Assembly (NCBI GenBank): GCA_025403435.1
Contig: CM046348.1
Span: forward strand, 22,193,899-22,257,898
From: Artocarpus heterophyllus
Lineage: Eukaryota > Streptophyta > Magnoliopsida > Rosales > Moraceae
Length of the DNA: 64,000 nt
Reading direction: 5' to 3'
This document shows, piece by piece, positions 12,057 to 23,462 of the stretch (positions within the stretch are counted from its first letter, which is position 1; every line of letters begins with the position of its first letter). The notes under the pieces are model-generated. The model worked only from the letters and a program-made list of their open reading frames with translations, was not told the origin of the DNA and made no database searches. The position numbers and the translations under genes are program-made.

Positions 12057-12260
12057 GCCACTAAAATATGAGGTAGCCAGCCATTTACCAAAAATAAGGC
12101 AATGGCAAGCCATTGGTCTACTGGACTGGCCCACCAACCGGCCATTCGCATGAGCTGGCAGGCTAGTTCATTGGACCGCTAGAAAATTCTAGTTTACCCA
12201 ACTGAGTCCAAATCAAGAGGAACTTAATTCTCCTGCATCAAATTCAGTTCATAAAACAAG

Positions 12261-12412
12261 CCGTTTGTTATTGTTTTTAAAATAAGTGAAAATATTTTTA
12301 TTTTCAAAAATAAAATTTTTTTAAGAATCATGTTGAGAGTGTTTTTAAAATTTTTTCCTCAAAAAATGTGCAAAAACATTTCTAAAAATTTTGAAAATGA
12401 AACCAAATGGGT
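12261..12412. mobile_element. Possible short TIR element (hAT-like MITE)
   Basis: The left end 'cgtttgttattgtttttaaa' and the minus-strand reading of the right end, 'catttggtttcattttcaaa', are similar inverted ends around an AT-rich core. Similar 'ttgtttttgaaaa' ends bound the element at 35374-36255. No target duplication was resolved. Confidence 0.35.
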
Positions 12413-13189
12413 CTACCACAAAAAACATAGAAACGTACTATACTACATTTTACAATCCCTTTTCCTCAATTTATTACTTCAAAATCACATTTAAGAGTTT
12501 AAAATCAAAGCCTGAACAAATCAAAAACCTAAGCTCATTGAGTATGAATTAGAAACATAAGATTACTCAAATTATTAACATGCACTCAGGGATTCAATGT
12601 TTCCAGATCATAAACAACACGCGCAAAATACAATTTCATCAACAAATTTGAACATAAGCTTCAAATAGGTAAGAACTCATCTCAAGAACATGCATGACCT
12701 TAGACCACATAATCTTTAGTTTTTAATTTGAAAATCACAACAAGAAATTTATAGAAAATTCGGAGTAAGGGAAAGGGGAAAAGAAATCCGTTTTGGTTCT
12801 AGGTCGCCTACCTCAAAACAGTGGAAAAGTTGATGCGATAACTTGACCACACTAGCTTTACTTGAGGGAAGTTAGTGACTAAGGAGGTGGTCTCTTTCTA
12901 AGTTTTTATATAAGTATGTGGCTGGTTCTTATTTTTTAGCAAAGAGAATAGAGAGAGTGAGAGAATGGGTGAGTGTTCTGATTTGGCTTTGTGGTTTTGT
13001 TTAAAAATAGAGGCAGAAGTGAGTGAGGGACCATATCTAGAGTGGAGAGGCTTTTATTGTATCACCGGGCATTCTTACTACATTAAAAATACAATAATTT
13101 AAGAATTATGTTAAGACTAAAATACAGTTTAAGAAAAAATACAGTATAATAATACAATAAATTATACGGTATTAGAATAATGCAGTGTG

Positions 13190-13545
13190 AGCAAGTACAT
13201 CGATAAAGTTATGCAGTATAAAAATTACACTGCAAAATTAATGCAGTGTAGGAATTAGACTGTTTAAGGATAAGCAATACAGAAATTAGACTGTTTAAGT
13301 TGAAGCAGTATAGTAATAATACTGTTTGGAGAATACGGATGAATAAGGAATGTTATAGCAGTATAGAAAATATACTGGTGATATAAAAAAAAATACTGTC
13401 AATATAAATTTAGACTGTACAAAGTTAGATAATACTAGAATTATATTATGTGATGGATAAAAATAAGTATGGGAGGTTATGGGACCTCATGAACTGTATA
13501 GAAAAGAATACTAACAGTATAGGAAAAATAATGTCAGTATAAACT
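13190..13545. repeat. Cluster of CAGTATA / TATACTG short inverted words
   Basis: Variants of gcagtata, tatactg, actgtt and cagtgta recur roughly every 25-45 bases, for example at 13213, 13242, 13302, 13359 and 13395. Neighbouring words are often in opposite orientation, so small hairpins can form. It is too degenerate to be a simple satellite. Confidence 0.55.
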
Positions 13546-13919
13546 TGGATTGCATAAAAAGTTTGGTAGACACTCAATGGATTTTGATTGGGCCACGACA
13601 CCATGAAATGTGGCCCAATCACATTTGGCCACCCAAAGTAGCCTAATTGATTACCAAGTGACTCATCATCTGTTTATTTAAAAAAAGGAAAAGAAAAGAA
13701 AAAAAAAAGTTAATCAATGTATCATGTAAGAGACCATTTGGTCTCCAACATGGAAGAAAAAAAAAGTAAAGAAGGAGGCAACCCGATGGGTTGCCGAGCT
13801 AAGCTGAAAGAATGGTAACCTGGTGGTTATATAATTAAGCAAAGGGAAAGATAACCCAATGGGTTACAAAATTAAGCAAAGAAAAGGGTAAATCGATAGT
13901 ATACCAAGTTATGAAAAAG

Positions 13920-13955
13920 GAAATGAATGTTTAATGTTTAATGTTTAATGTTTAA
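13920..13955. repeat. Short (aatgttt)n tandem repeat
   Basis: Four 7-base units, aatgttt, lie head to tail. Confidence 0.8.
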
Positions 13956-14149
13956 GTTATATCATCAATCGAGTAGATTGGTAATAAAAGTTAACTAATT
14001 AGTCGGGTGTCGTATAATCAGGACACCGAGACCAACTAATGAAAGGAAAAAGAAGGAAATGGGAGGTTAGAGCTAGAACCAGGTAAGTTTCAAATCTCAC
14101 ATACAGCATGAAGTAAATGATTTTTAAATGCTTATATATATGTTTACAA

Positions 14150-14400
14150 TTGTTATGCAAGTTGTTTTTAAAGTATGATTGCATTTTTTTATGCAAAAGG
14201 TTTTAAAGTTTAAAAGTAAGATTTGCAATGTATTTGCAATTATTATGCTTAAAGCATGATTGCATTTATTATACATAAAATTTTTAAAAATCAAGTAAAA
14301 GTTTGCAATGTATTTGCAATAATTATGTTAAAAGTATGTTTTGCATTTTGTTAATGCATAATATTTTATAGTTAAGTTATAAGTTTTATGTTGCATTTGT
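14150..14400. repeat. Degenerate ~100-bp tandem repeat, about 2.5 copies
   Basis: The order 'tttgcaatgtatttgcaat', then 'attatg', then 'aaagtatg/aaagcatg', then 'ttgcatttnttat' repeats about every 100 bases. It lies inside the probable solo LTR. Confidence 0.6.
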
Positions 14401-14869
14401 TATGTAAATAAGTTTTGCAATATAGGTTATGATTTGCAAATGTGTTTGCATATAATATGTTAGCATTTGATATGCTCACTAAAGTTAAAAAGAAGGTAAA
14501 GTAAAGATAATAAAAAGAAAATGTCGTACCAACGTCCTTGTTGTGAGGCACTGAAAGTAAAGTTAAAGTTGTAACCTCCTAGATGTGAGGTACACAAGTA
14601 AAGTTTAAGTTTGACCTCCTAGATGTGAGGTCTCAAGTCTTCCACAAGGGAAGCATCATGTTTATGATCTTATGATTAATGATGTTGGTACGAACACTAA
14701 AGTAAAATAAGGAAAGTTAAAGTAAGATAAGAAAACTTAAGAAACAAAGGTAGAAAGTTAAAGTAAAAAAAAAATGTTCATAAAATGCTCATAATTGAAG
14801 TTCATAATTGAGCATAATTGGAATCATGCATTATAAATTTGCTTGTATTCTTTATTATGAAGTATTTAC

Positions 14870-15110
14870 ATTAAATGTTTATGGAAAACATTCTAAGAAA
14901 TGTTTTACGATAAATGTTTATAAAAAACATTTCATGTTTTCAAAAAACGGTTTATGAATGACGTTTTAAGAAAAAAGTTTAAGAAATGTTTTACGAAAAA
15001 TGTTTATGCCAAACGTTTCAAAAATGTTTTATGAAAAACGTTTGTGAAAAACGTTTTTAGAAATGTTTATGAAAAACCTTTATGAAAAATGTTATAAGAG
15101 AAATGTCTTT
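14870..15110. repeat. Array of degenerate 'atgttttatgaaaaacgttt' units
   Basis: Words of the type gaaaaacgtttatgaaaaatg occur about every 20-30 bases. It appears to be an internal expansion inside the LTR. Confidence 0.6.
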
Positions 15111-15671
15111 ATGAGAAGAGTTTTTAAAGTATGTTTAAATGATTTGTGAGATTAAGTTTGATCTTACTGAGCGTAAGCTCATAAAAAGTTTTTTCATGCT
15201 GTAGGTAGTTTTATGGGTGACCAGTGGGACCCGTTAGAAGAGCTGGGTGCTACAGAGGACAGATGTGAGGATTTAGATATGAATACCACCATAGTTTGCT
15301 CCACTACACAAAGAAAATGTTTTCCACTATTTGATACAATGTTTTCAAAGTTCAAAAAAGAAAGTCAAAGTATTAAGAAATGCTTTCAAAGTTTTAAGAT
15401 ACAGTTTACGAACTGTTTTATATAATTATAAAGTGAAGTTTTAAACTATAAGGTTTAAGAAACGATTTGAAATGGTTTTAAAGGCAAGTGTTGAGCGAGG
15501 TCTCAACTTGAATGCTGACAGAGGTCGCCTCAGTTTTAAAGAACGTTTTAAAGATTGTTTAAAAAAAGAAAAATTTATTTAAGTATTTTTCTTACTAACT
15601 AAGTGAGATTACTGTTTACAAAATAATGTTTAAGAAAGTTAAGTGACTGTCTAAAAAGACGGATCGTCACA

Positions 15672-16508
15672 TTTATCGTACTCTGGAACCTGAATTAGCG
15701 TCGATTTGGTAGAACGGTTTGAACTAATTTTTTATGGTTTGAATCATTTTTTGGTTTAAATTTTGTGAGAGAAAACACCGTATCAAAATAGTTGGAACAA
15801 TAAAAAATACTTAAGAACTTTTTTTACCAAACAGGTTTTTAGCGTTTCAAGAAATGCTGTAGGGTGATTTCATGTAAAAGGAGGGTGGAATCTGAGCAAC
15901 GGTTGTTTTGCAATTAAGGGAAATGCAGTTGCGATTTTGTAAATAAATGAAAAGTGATGAAGAATTATAAATTAAATTTTATGACCAGATATTTTAAATA
16001 CTTTTAAACTAAAAAAAATGCAACACAAAGTCTGGATTAATGCTAATGACAACTAAATTAAATTAGGCACCTTAATACACAAAATTAGTATAAAGACGGA
16101 TTACAATACTAATTAATTTCATATATTTTTAATAATAAGAAAGAGATAAAATTATAAAAATATACTCCTAAAAATAGTTTAGTCCAAAATTGATTAGAAA
16201 TGTAAATGATTTAACTCGGACTCTCCCAAAATTGATTTTACTAAAAAAATGATTTAACTCATTTCTTCCTGCAAATAGCTTGTACTCCAAACTTCAATAT
16301 GATAATGATCTTTTTCATATTTTTTGTCCTGTTAAGGGTCTGCATACATTAAGATTTCAGTATATCAAAAAATCTATAATAGTAGAGAATTATGGTGCGA
16401 TGTGGAGAAAAAGCTCTACTAGTAAGACTTAGCTTTAATCATCAAAGTACATTAAAATCATATCATCAAAACACATCAAAATTAAATTATTAAAAAAATT
16501 AATAACTT
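15672..16508. other. AT-rich DNA between solo LTR and foldback; no gene seen
   Basis: A weak inverted pair (tttggtagaacggtt near 15700 and accaaacagg near 15825) might mark a small degraded MITE. Nothing else could be supported. Confidence 0.35.
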
Positions 16509-17345
16509 TAGGGTTAATTTTATGAGTGGTCCTTGAGCTTTGCCCTTAGTCTCGATTTAGTCTCTAATCTCTAAAAGGTCTTATTTTGGTCCTTAATCTA
16601 TTACTTTCTTTCAGTTTTGGTCTCTCTGTTAGTTAAGCGTTAAATATTTCATGAAAAACTTTTAAAATGTCTCATTTTAATATTTAATCTATTATTTTGT
16701 TTCACTTTTCCCTTTGTTTTGACTAAGCGTTATTATGGACCAAAACTAAAAAAAATTGAAAAACTAAATATAACAATTTTGATGAATGTAACTAAAATAA
16801 AAACTACTCATCAGATTCTTAATAAGATGAATTTTAATTGGAAAATGATAAAAGTTTTGGATAATCAAGCATTCTAAATGACAAACTACACATTGCTATA
16901 TATATATACACATGTATATTTATACATTGTAATAATCATAATAAACATCATCGTTACTATGTACACATGCATATTTAATATAGATATTAAATATTCAACT
17001 TTACTTTTTTTAAAAAAAAATAAAAGCTCATCTAAATAACCACATGATAAATTGTTTTTATTTAATTACATGAATCAAAATTTCTCAGTTTATTTTTTTT
17101 TTATTTTGACCCATGATAATATCTTGCTAATGGACGGATTCAAAGTGAAACAAAATAATAATAGGTTATTAAAAGTGAAACAAAGTAATAGATTAAAGAT
17201 CAAAGTGAGACATTTTAATAATATTTCGTTAAATATTTTACACCTATTTGATGGATAAACTAAAAATGACACAAAGTAAAAAAAAAAAATTAAGGATGAC
17301 TTTTTAAATATTAGGGGAATAAGATAGGACTGAAGGTAAAACATT
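16509..17345. mobile_element. Second long inverted-repeat (foldback) element
   Basis: The left arm (about 16520-16735), with 'gtccttgagctttgccctta' and 'ttaatctattactttctttc', matches the minus-strand reading of the right arm (about 17125-17345). That reads 'caaatgttttaccttcagtc' ... 'ttaatctattactttgtttc'. A loop of about 400 bases separates the arms. No transposase is present. The right end stops about 28 bases before the possible splice acceptor at 17371-17372, so this element sits at, or has eaten into, the upstream edge of the candidate exon. Confidence 0.6.
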
Positions 17346-17541
17346 TGACGACTTGGGATTATGTAATACCAGTAGGATTTCTTTATTCCCCACTCGACGA
17401 TATTTTCTTACGGCCTAAAATTTTGTCTCCAGAAAGAGCGTCTGATGGTCACCTCACAAGAAATTATCCGTTGGGTGCAACAATTTCTTTGTGCAGACTA
17501 GATTTTGAAGATGCGTTGCAGGACATTCCTGGTGTAAATAT

Positions 17542-17970
17542 TGTAACCGTTGCAATCCATTAACGGTTTCAATAAGAAATTGAAACCAATTTATTTGTTG
17601 CAATTATTGGCTCATATTTATGCCCATTAACACTCCTTGGTAACTGTTTCTTTTGGGAGCTATTTATTTCCTTGATGGGAGGAAATGAGTGCAGATAGAG
17701 AAATCCAGAAATCCAGAAACTTTTTGTTTCACGTACAGAATTTTGTGAAACAAAATTGGGTCCCCAAGTTTCAAAAATTCTATTAAGATTCTTACACCAT
17801 CAATTGAGTTTTTGTGAGAACTTGGAAGCATCCCAAGTGCAGGCAGTCACAGCACACCATTTGGACAGCAATGGCAGGAGGTAATATTTTTCACGCTTTC
17901 GTTTTCGTTTTCAATTCTTGATATGCATACAGTTTTATAGCATGCTTGAATTAATTTTTTATGTTTTATA
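17542..17970 (+). repeat. E1 5' LTR
   Basis: It begins TGTAACCGTTGC and ends ATGTTTTATA; the terminal CA of the 3' copy is TA here. It should hold the element's promoter. It matches the 3' LTR end to end. Confidence 0.95.
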
Positions 17971-17972
17971 TT

Positions 17973-17984
17973 TGGCATCAGAGC
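17973..17984 (+). other. E1 primer-binding site (initiator tRNA-Met type)
   Basis: TGGCATCAGAGC lies 2 bases after the LTR. It differs at one base from TGGTATCAGAGC, the usual plant copia PBS complementary to the 3' end of initiator tRNA-Met. Confidence 0.85.
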
Positions 17985-18270
17985 CGCAAAATGACCTCTG
18001 CATTGCATGAAAAAATGGAAAATTTTTTGTGTTTTGGACGCACGGGTGGAAATTTTTTTTTGATTTTTGGGTTTTGATTTTTAACGTTTCTTAATTGAAA
18101 CTAAGATTAGAAATCATTTAGGCATTAGATTTCTATGAATTCTGTAATTTGAAACGTCAAAATTGGTGTCCGGATGGTAGAATTACAGCCGGGTCTGAAA
18201 CGGGTCAAAACTGGGTTGAAACCGGGTCGTTCGGGTGAAGAAGACCCGGATTCGTGGTTGCAGACGATAA

Positions 18271-18447
18271 AAACGACATGTCGTTTGGCTTGGGTCAGTC
18301 AAAAATGACATGTCGTTTCGGGCACTGAGGGGCTCGTTTCACGGTTAAAAAACGACAAGTCGTTTTGGACATTAATGACCAAAACGACATGTCGTTTTGT
18401 ATGTTGACATGCTGCCTCTCTTGTAAACGACGTGTCGTTTACGCCGG

Positions 18448-18483
<36 letters not shown>

Positions 18484-18504
18484 CTCTCCAAACGACGCCG
18501 TTTT
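18271..18504. repeat. Array of AAACGACATGTCGTTT palindromes in E1 leader
   Basis: Five 16-base perfect or near-perfect palindromes lie at 18271, 18303, 18350, 18382 and 18425. A 14-base relative, AAACGACGCCGTTT, lies at 18490. Spacing is 32, 47, 32 and 43 bases. The centre varies (CATG, CAAG, CGTG) while the AAACGAC/GTCGTTT arms are mostly kept; the second copy has one arm mismatch. They lie between the PBS and gag. Confidence 0.9.
18449..18483. repeat. 35-base G homopolymer in E1 leader
   Basis: An uninterrupted run of about 35 G lies directly between the fifth and sixth palindromes. The true length is uncertain because such tracts are hard to sequence. Confidence 0.8.
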
Positions 18505-19424
18505 GGCTGAGCAGGAAATTTAAAAAAAAAAAAATTGATTTTTTCCAGATTTAATAAAATAATGGTTTTGGGGTAAATTTCATAAAATTTTCAGTTTTAT
18601 AATTTTTATGAAATTTTCATAATATCCACAATTTTAATATTTTTATGAAATTTTTCATATTATGGAATGATTTATGAAAAATTCATAATTTTGAATATTC
18701 ATAATTTTTTGGTATTTGTTATGAATATTATACAGTAATTGTGTGGATATAATTTTGTAAATTTATGTGCATATAGTATTCATTATGTATAATTTGTGAT
18801 TTAAAATTATGCATCCAATATTAAGTTAAATAATTTAGTACATTTAATTTTGTGCAATAATATGCTAAATTATATTTTTGAATGTATAATTTTAATATAT
18901 ACATAATGAAATTAGTACATAAATTATGGTTCTTTGTTCATATTTATTTATTGCTTAAGGTAATCGCAATTTATTTTATGAGCAAAAATTTAAGAATAAA
19001 TGTCTTGTGATATATGTACTTAATTTTTGAATAATTAAAGAGTAGCCACAGCATCTTTAATTATGCAAAAATTATGAAAGATGTTTAAATCACATATGGT
19101 AAAAAGACATTAAATTGTGATTAATCATATGTAATATGATAAATTTTATCCCACAGGAATTTTTATTATATTTAATATGATTGGTTAGGATGATGTATCA
19201 AATTATCTTTCTTAATTTACCCACAGGAATTAAGAAAAGGGCATATAATTTTAATAGCGTCATCATAAGGATATATGAATCTGTTTGAGTTAAAAATTTA
19301 GCCCACAGGTAATTTTTATGTCATTTGATTCATATTTTAATGCATGATTTACATTGGTAAACATGTCATAAAATATTGTAGCCTCAATTTGGTAACATAA
19401 GCATGTATGTTTTATTATGCAGCT
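18505..19424 (+). other. E1 untranslated leader, AT-rich part
   Basis: About 0.9 kb of AT-rich sequence with repeated 'tttatgaaattttcat' words and several copies of 'cccacaggaatt/cccacaggtaatt' (19151, 19220, 19301). No open frame precedes the gag start at 19425. Confidence 0.6.
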
Positions 19425-20110
19425 ATGCAAACTGTGAGTTACTCTGATTTCCAGTGTGACATTCCCGAACTTAAGGGAGACAACTATAAAGTGTGGAAGG
19501 AGAGAATCCTTCTTCATTTAGGAATCATGGACATTGACCTGGCTATCCGTAAGGATGAACCACCTGCCATTACGGAGACCAGCTAGCCAGATGACGTGGA
19601 CCGTTATGAAAAGTGGGAGCGATCTAATCGCCTCTGCATAATGTTCATTGAGACGAAGCTGGCATACGTGGTTCATTGGAGCAATATGACAACATGCGAG
19701 CTCTAATGAAGGCAATTGATGAGCAGTTTGCTACATCCGACAAAGCCTTGGCTAGCACTCTTATAATGAAATTTTCATCCATGAAGCTCACTGGAATTCA
19801 TGGTGTGCGTGAGCACATCATGCAAATGAGGGATATAGCGACTCAGCTGAAGACACTTGAGGTTGAGATGTCTGAAACCTTCCTTGTGCACTACATCCTC
19901 AACACTCTTCCATATCAATATGGACCTTTTAAGATATCCTACAACACACATAAGGATAAGTGGTCCATCAATGAATTGATGACCATGTGTGTCCAGGAAG
20001 AAGGAAGGCTTGCTATGGAAGCGGGGAGAGAGTGTGCATCTGGCAACTCAAAGGAAGAACAAGGGCCAAGCTAATAATAAGAGAAAAGGCAAACTGTCTG
20101 CTAACGCTGA
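19425..20110 (+). pseudogene. gag: E1 gag (capsid/nucleocapsid), broken
   Basis: The frame starts at the ATG at 19425 with a copia gag N-terminus (ELKGDNYKVWKERILLHLG, then LAIRKDEPPAITE), which fits the UBN2-type retroelement gag family. It hits TAG at 19584-19586. Homology continues, shifts frame near 19670 ([50 protein letters not shown]) and returns to the first frame near 20025-20035, shortly before the zinc knuckle. Gag would form the virus-like particle that packages the element's RNA. The two shifts offset each other, and the TAG could come from CAG by one C-to-T change. Confidence 0.85.
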
Positions 20111-23100
20111 TATCAAGAAGGAATCCAAGTGCTTCTTTTGTAAAAAGAAGGGGCACATAAAGAAGGATTGTCCTAAATATCAGAGATGGCTTGCCAAAAA
20201 AGGTACTCAATTCTCACTTGTCTGTTATGAATCTAATATGGTTGACGTTGAACATAACACATGGTGGATTGATTCTAGTTCTTCAATCCATGTCACTAAT
20301 TCCTTGCAGGGATTGCAAGGCCTAAGGAAGCCAGTGGGAAGTGAGCAGTGCATCTATACAGGCAACAAGATGCGCTCACATGTAGAGGCTATCGGAACAT
20401 GCAATTTAGTTTTATCTAGTGGTTTTGTTTTAAAATTAGAAAAGACATTTTATATTCCTAGTTTTTCTAGGAATTTAATTTCAGTTTCAAGGCTTGTACC
20501 ATTAGGATTTTCCTTTAATTTTTCAGACACTATATTTAGTTTGTTTTATAGATCTGAACTTATTGGAAATGGTATATTGTCAAATGGTCTTTTCAAAATT
20601 AATTTACAAGATAAAACTTCTTATACTTCTATGCATGTTCAAGATAATGCTGGCATTAAGAGATGTGTTATGAATGAAGATTCCTCTATGCTGTGGCACC
20701 GTAGATTATGTCATATCTCTATTGAGAGAATAAAGAGACTAGTGAATGATGGGGTACTTAGTACTTTAGATTTCACTGACTTTGACACTTGTGTTGACTG
20801 CATAAAGGGAAAGCAGACCAATATGTCAAAGAAAGGTGCCAAGAGGAGTTCAGACATATTAGAGATTATACATACAGATATTTGTAGTCCAGATATAGAC
20901 GCGTATGGTCAAAAGTATTTCATTATTTTTATTGATGATTACTCACGATATATGTATCTCTACTTACTTCATAACAAACATGAAGCTATAGATGCCTTTA
21001 AAGTGTTTAAGGCAGAAGTAGAGAAACAATGTAGTAACCAAATAAAGATAGTGAGATCTGATAGAGGTAGTGAATACTATGGTAGATACACCGAAGATGG
21101 ACAAGCGCCTGGTTCATTTGCAAAGTTTCTTCAAGAACATGGGATAGTTGCCCAATATACTATGCCCGGTTCTCCAGATCAAAATGGTGTGGCGGAAAGA
21201 AGAAACCGAACATTGTTGGATATGGTGCGGAGTATGCTTAGTAGCTCCAAGCTTCCTAGGTCCTTGTGGACTGAAGCTCTTAAGACGGCTGTGTATATAT
21301 TAAACCGAGTTCCAACCAAGGCTGTCTCAAAGACACCGTTCGAGTTATGGAAAGGTTGGAAACCAAGTTTGTGACATATACGCGTTTGGGGATGCCCGTC
21401 TGAAGTAAGAGTCTATAATCCACAAGAAAAGAAGCTAGACCCAAGGACCATAAGTGGGTATTTCGTTGGATATGCTGAACGGTCTAAGGGATATAGATTT
21501 TATTGTCCATCACATACCACTAGGTTTGTGGAATCAAGGAATGCGAAATTTCTTGAGAATGACTTGATCAGTGGGAGCGATCGATCCTGGAACACCGTTC
21601 CAGAGAAAGATCATACAGATGCTTAAGCTTCCACTTCATATGATAGAGTGATTGTTATACGTGACACGCCTACAGTTCAAACGCGTGTTGAACAACAACC
21701 ACTCATTCAAGTTCCACAGATTGCTGATCAAGAAGTAGTAGATCCAGTTGAACAGCCAGCTGATCAACATGCTCCTCAAGAGAATGTTGAACCAGCATTA
21801 AGGAGATCTACTAGAGTAAGGCGATCAGCCATTCCTAGTGACTATATTGTGTATCTACAAGAGTCTGACTACAACATAGGAGCCAAAAATGATCCAGAAA
21901 CATTTTCACAAGCCATGAGTTGTAAGGAATCTAACTTGTGGTATGATGCCATGAAAGAAGAGATGAACTCTATGTCATCTAATGGAGTCTGGGATCTTGT
22001 CAAGTTGCCTGATGGTGTAAAAGCCATTGGATGCAAATGGGTCTTCAAGACAAAGAAAGACTCATTAGGCAACATTGAGAGACATAAGGCAAGACTCGTT
22101 GCTAAAGGATTCACTCAAAGGGAAGGTATAGATTACACTGAGACTTTTTCTCCTGTATCTAAAAAGGACTCCCTTCGTGTGATCATGGCATTAGTAGCTC
22201 ATTTTGATTTTGAGTTACATCAGATGGATGTGAAAATGGCATTCCTCAATGGTGATCTAGAGGAAGAGGTTTATATGAAACAACCTGAAGGATTCTCCTC
22301 TAGTGATGGTGAGCAATTGGTATGCAAACTCAAGAAATCCATATATGGTTTGAAACAGGCTTCCCGTCAATGGTATTTGAAATTCCACGATGTCATCACT
22401 TCATTTGGTTTTGAAGAGAACATCATGGATCAATGTATATACTAGAAGGTTAGTGGGAGCAAGATTTGTTTCCTTGTTTTGTATGTGGATGATATCCTTC
22501 TTGCAACCAATGATAAGGGGTTTCTATATGAGGTGAAACAATTTCTTTCTAAGAACTTTGATATGAAGGATATGGGTGAGGCATCTTATGTCATTGGCAT
22601 AAAGATCCATAGGGATAGATCTCGATGCATTTTGGGACTATCGCAGGAAACCTATATCAATAAAGTCTTAGACAGATTTCGGATGAAAGATTGTTCACCA
22701 AGTGTAGCACCCATTGTGAAGGGTGAAAAGTTCAGTTTGAACCAATGTCCAAAGAATGATTTCGAGAAAGTTCAAATGAGCAACATTCCTTATGCTTCAG
22801 CTGTCGGAAGCCTTATGTATGCTCAGGTCTGCACAAGACCTGACATTGCATTTGCTGTGGGAATGTTGGGAAGATATCAGAGTAACCCAGGCATTGACCA
22901 CTGGAGGGCTGCAAAGAAAGTGATGAGGTACCTTCAAGGTACAAAGGATTACATGCTTATGTATAGACGAACTGACATTCTAGAGGTGATTGGCTACTCC
23001 GATTCAGATTTTGCTGGCTGTGTTGATTCGAGAAAGTCAACTTCAGGTTATATTTTCATGCTAGCCGGAGGAGCTGTATCTTGGAGGAGTGGAAAGCAAA

Positions 23101-23462
23101 CGTTGGTTGCTACTTCCACGATGGAGGCAGAGTTCGTTTCTTGTTTTGAGGCTACTTCGCATGGTGTATGGTTGAAGAGTTTCATGTCAGGCCTTAGAAT
23201 TGTAGATTCTGTGTCTAGGCCATTAAGGATATATTGTGACAATTCAGCTACTGTCTTTATGGCTAAGAATAATAAGAGTGGCAGTCGAAGTAAACATATC
23301 GACATTAAGTACTTAGCCATAAGGGAACGCATTAAGGAAAATAAAGTGGTCATTGAGCATATAAGCACTGAATTGATGATCGCAGATCCTCTGACAAAAG
23401 GAATGCCACCGAAGTCATTTAAGGATCATGTTGTACAGATGGGACTTGGTTCCATAATGTAA
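20110..23462 (+). pseudogene. pol: E1 pol polyprotein: protease, integrase, RT, RNase H (broken by stops)
   Basis: All domains are in one frame, in copia order. The CCHC knuckle [14 protein letters not shown] lies at 20130-20171. The protease site reads IDSSSS near 20270, where DSG is usual, so it may be impaired. GAG-pre-integrase (WHRRLCH ... CVDC) is near 20695-20810. The integrase core has HTDICSP near 20870, RSDRGSEY near 21055 and VAERRNRTL near 21190, supplying D, D and E. RT spans about 21950-22700, with LYVDDILLATND near 22476-22515. RNase H spans about 22990-23400 (YSDSDFAG, STMEAEF, IYCDNSA). Stops interrupt the frame at 21372 (TGA), 21624 (TAA) and 22443 (TAG); the natural stop is at 23460. 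Each interrupting stop is one C-to-T step from CGA, CAA or CAG. Confidence 0.93.

Larger units (their letters stand above)
13058..15671 (+). mobile_element. Probable solo LTR, 2.6 kb, with internal degenerate repeats
   Basis: The candidate starts TGTATCACC and ends ...GATCGTCACA, with 5-bp tttat on both sides (13053-13057 and 15672-15676). Near 15170 it has 'actgagcgtaagctcataaa', followed by a 'gctgtaggtag' region and a tail. This matches the layout of the gypsy-type LTR copies ending at 30265 and 31414. There is no coding region and no second LTR. It contains three unusual repeat zones (listed below). The 3' part is secure as LTR-like sequence; the start rests mainly on the matching tttat and TG. 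Confidence 0.5.

Noticed and set aside
13920..13955. (aatgttt)n as an interstitial telomere relic
   Set aside because: Plant telomere repeat is TTTAGGG; these units lack GGG and are only four copies.
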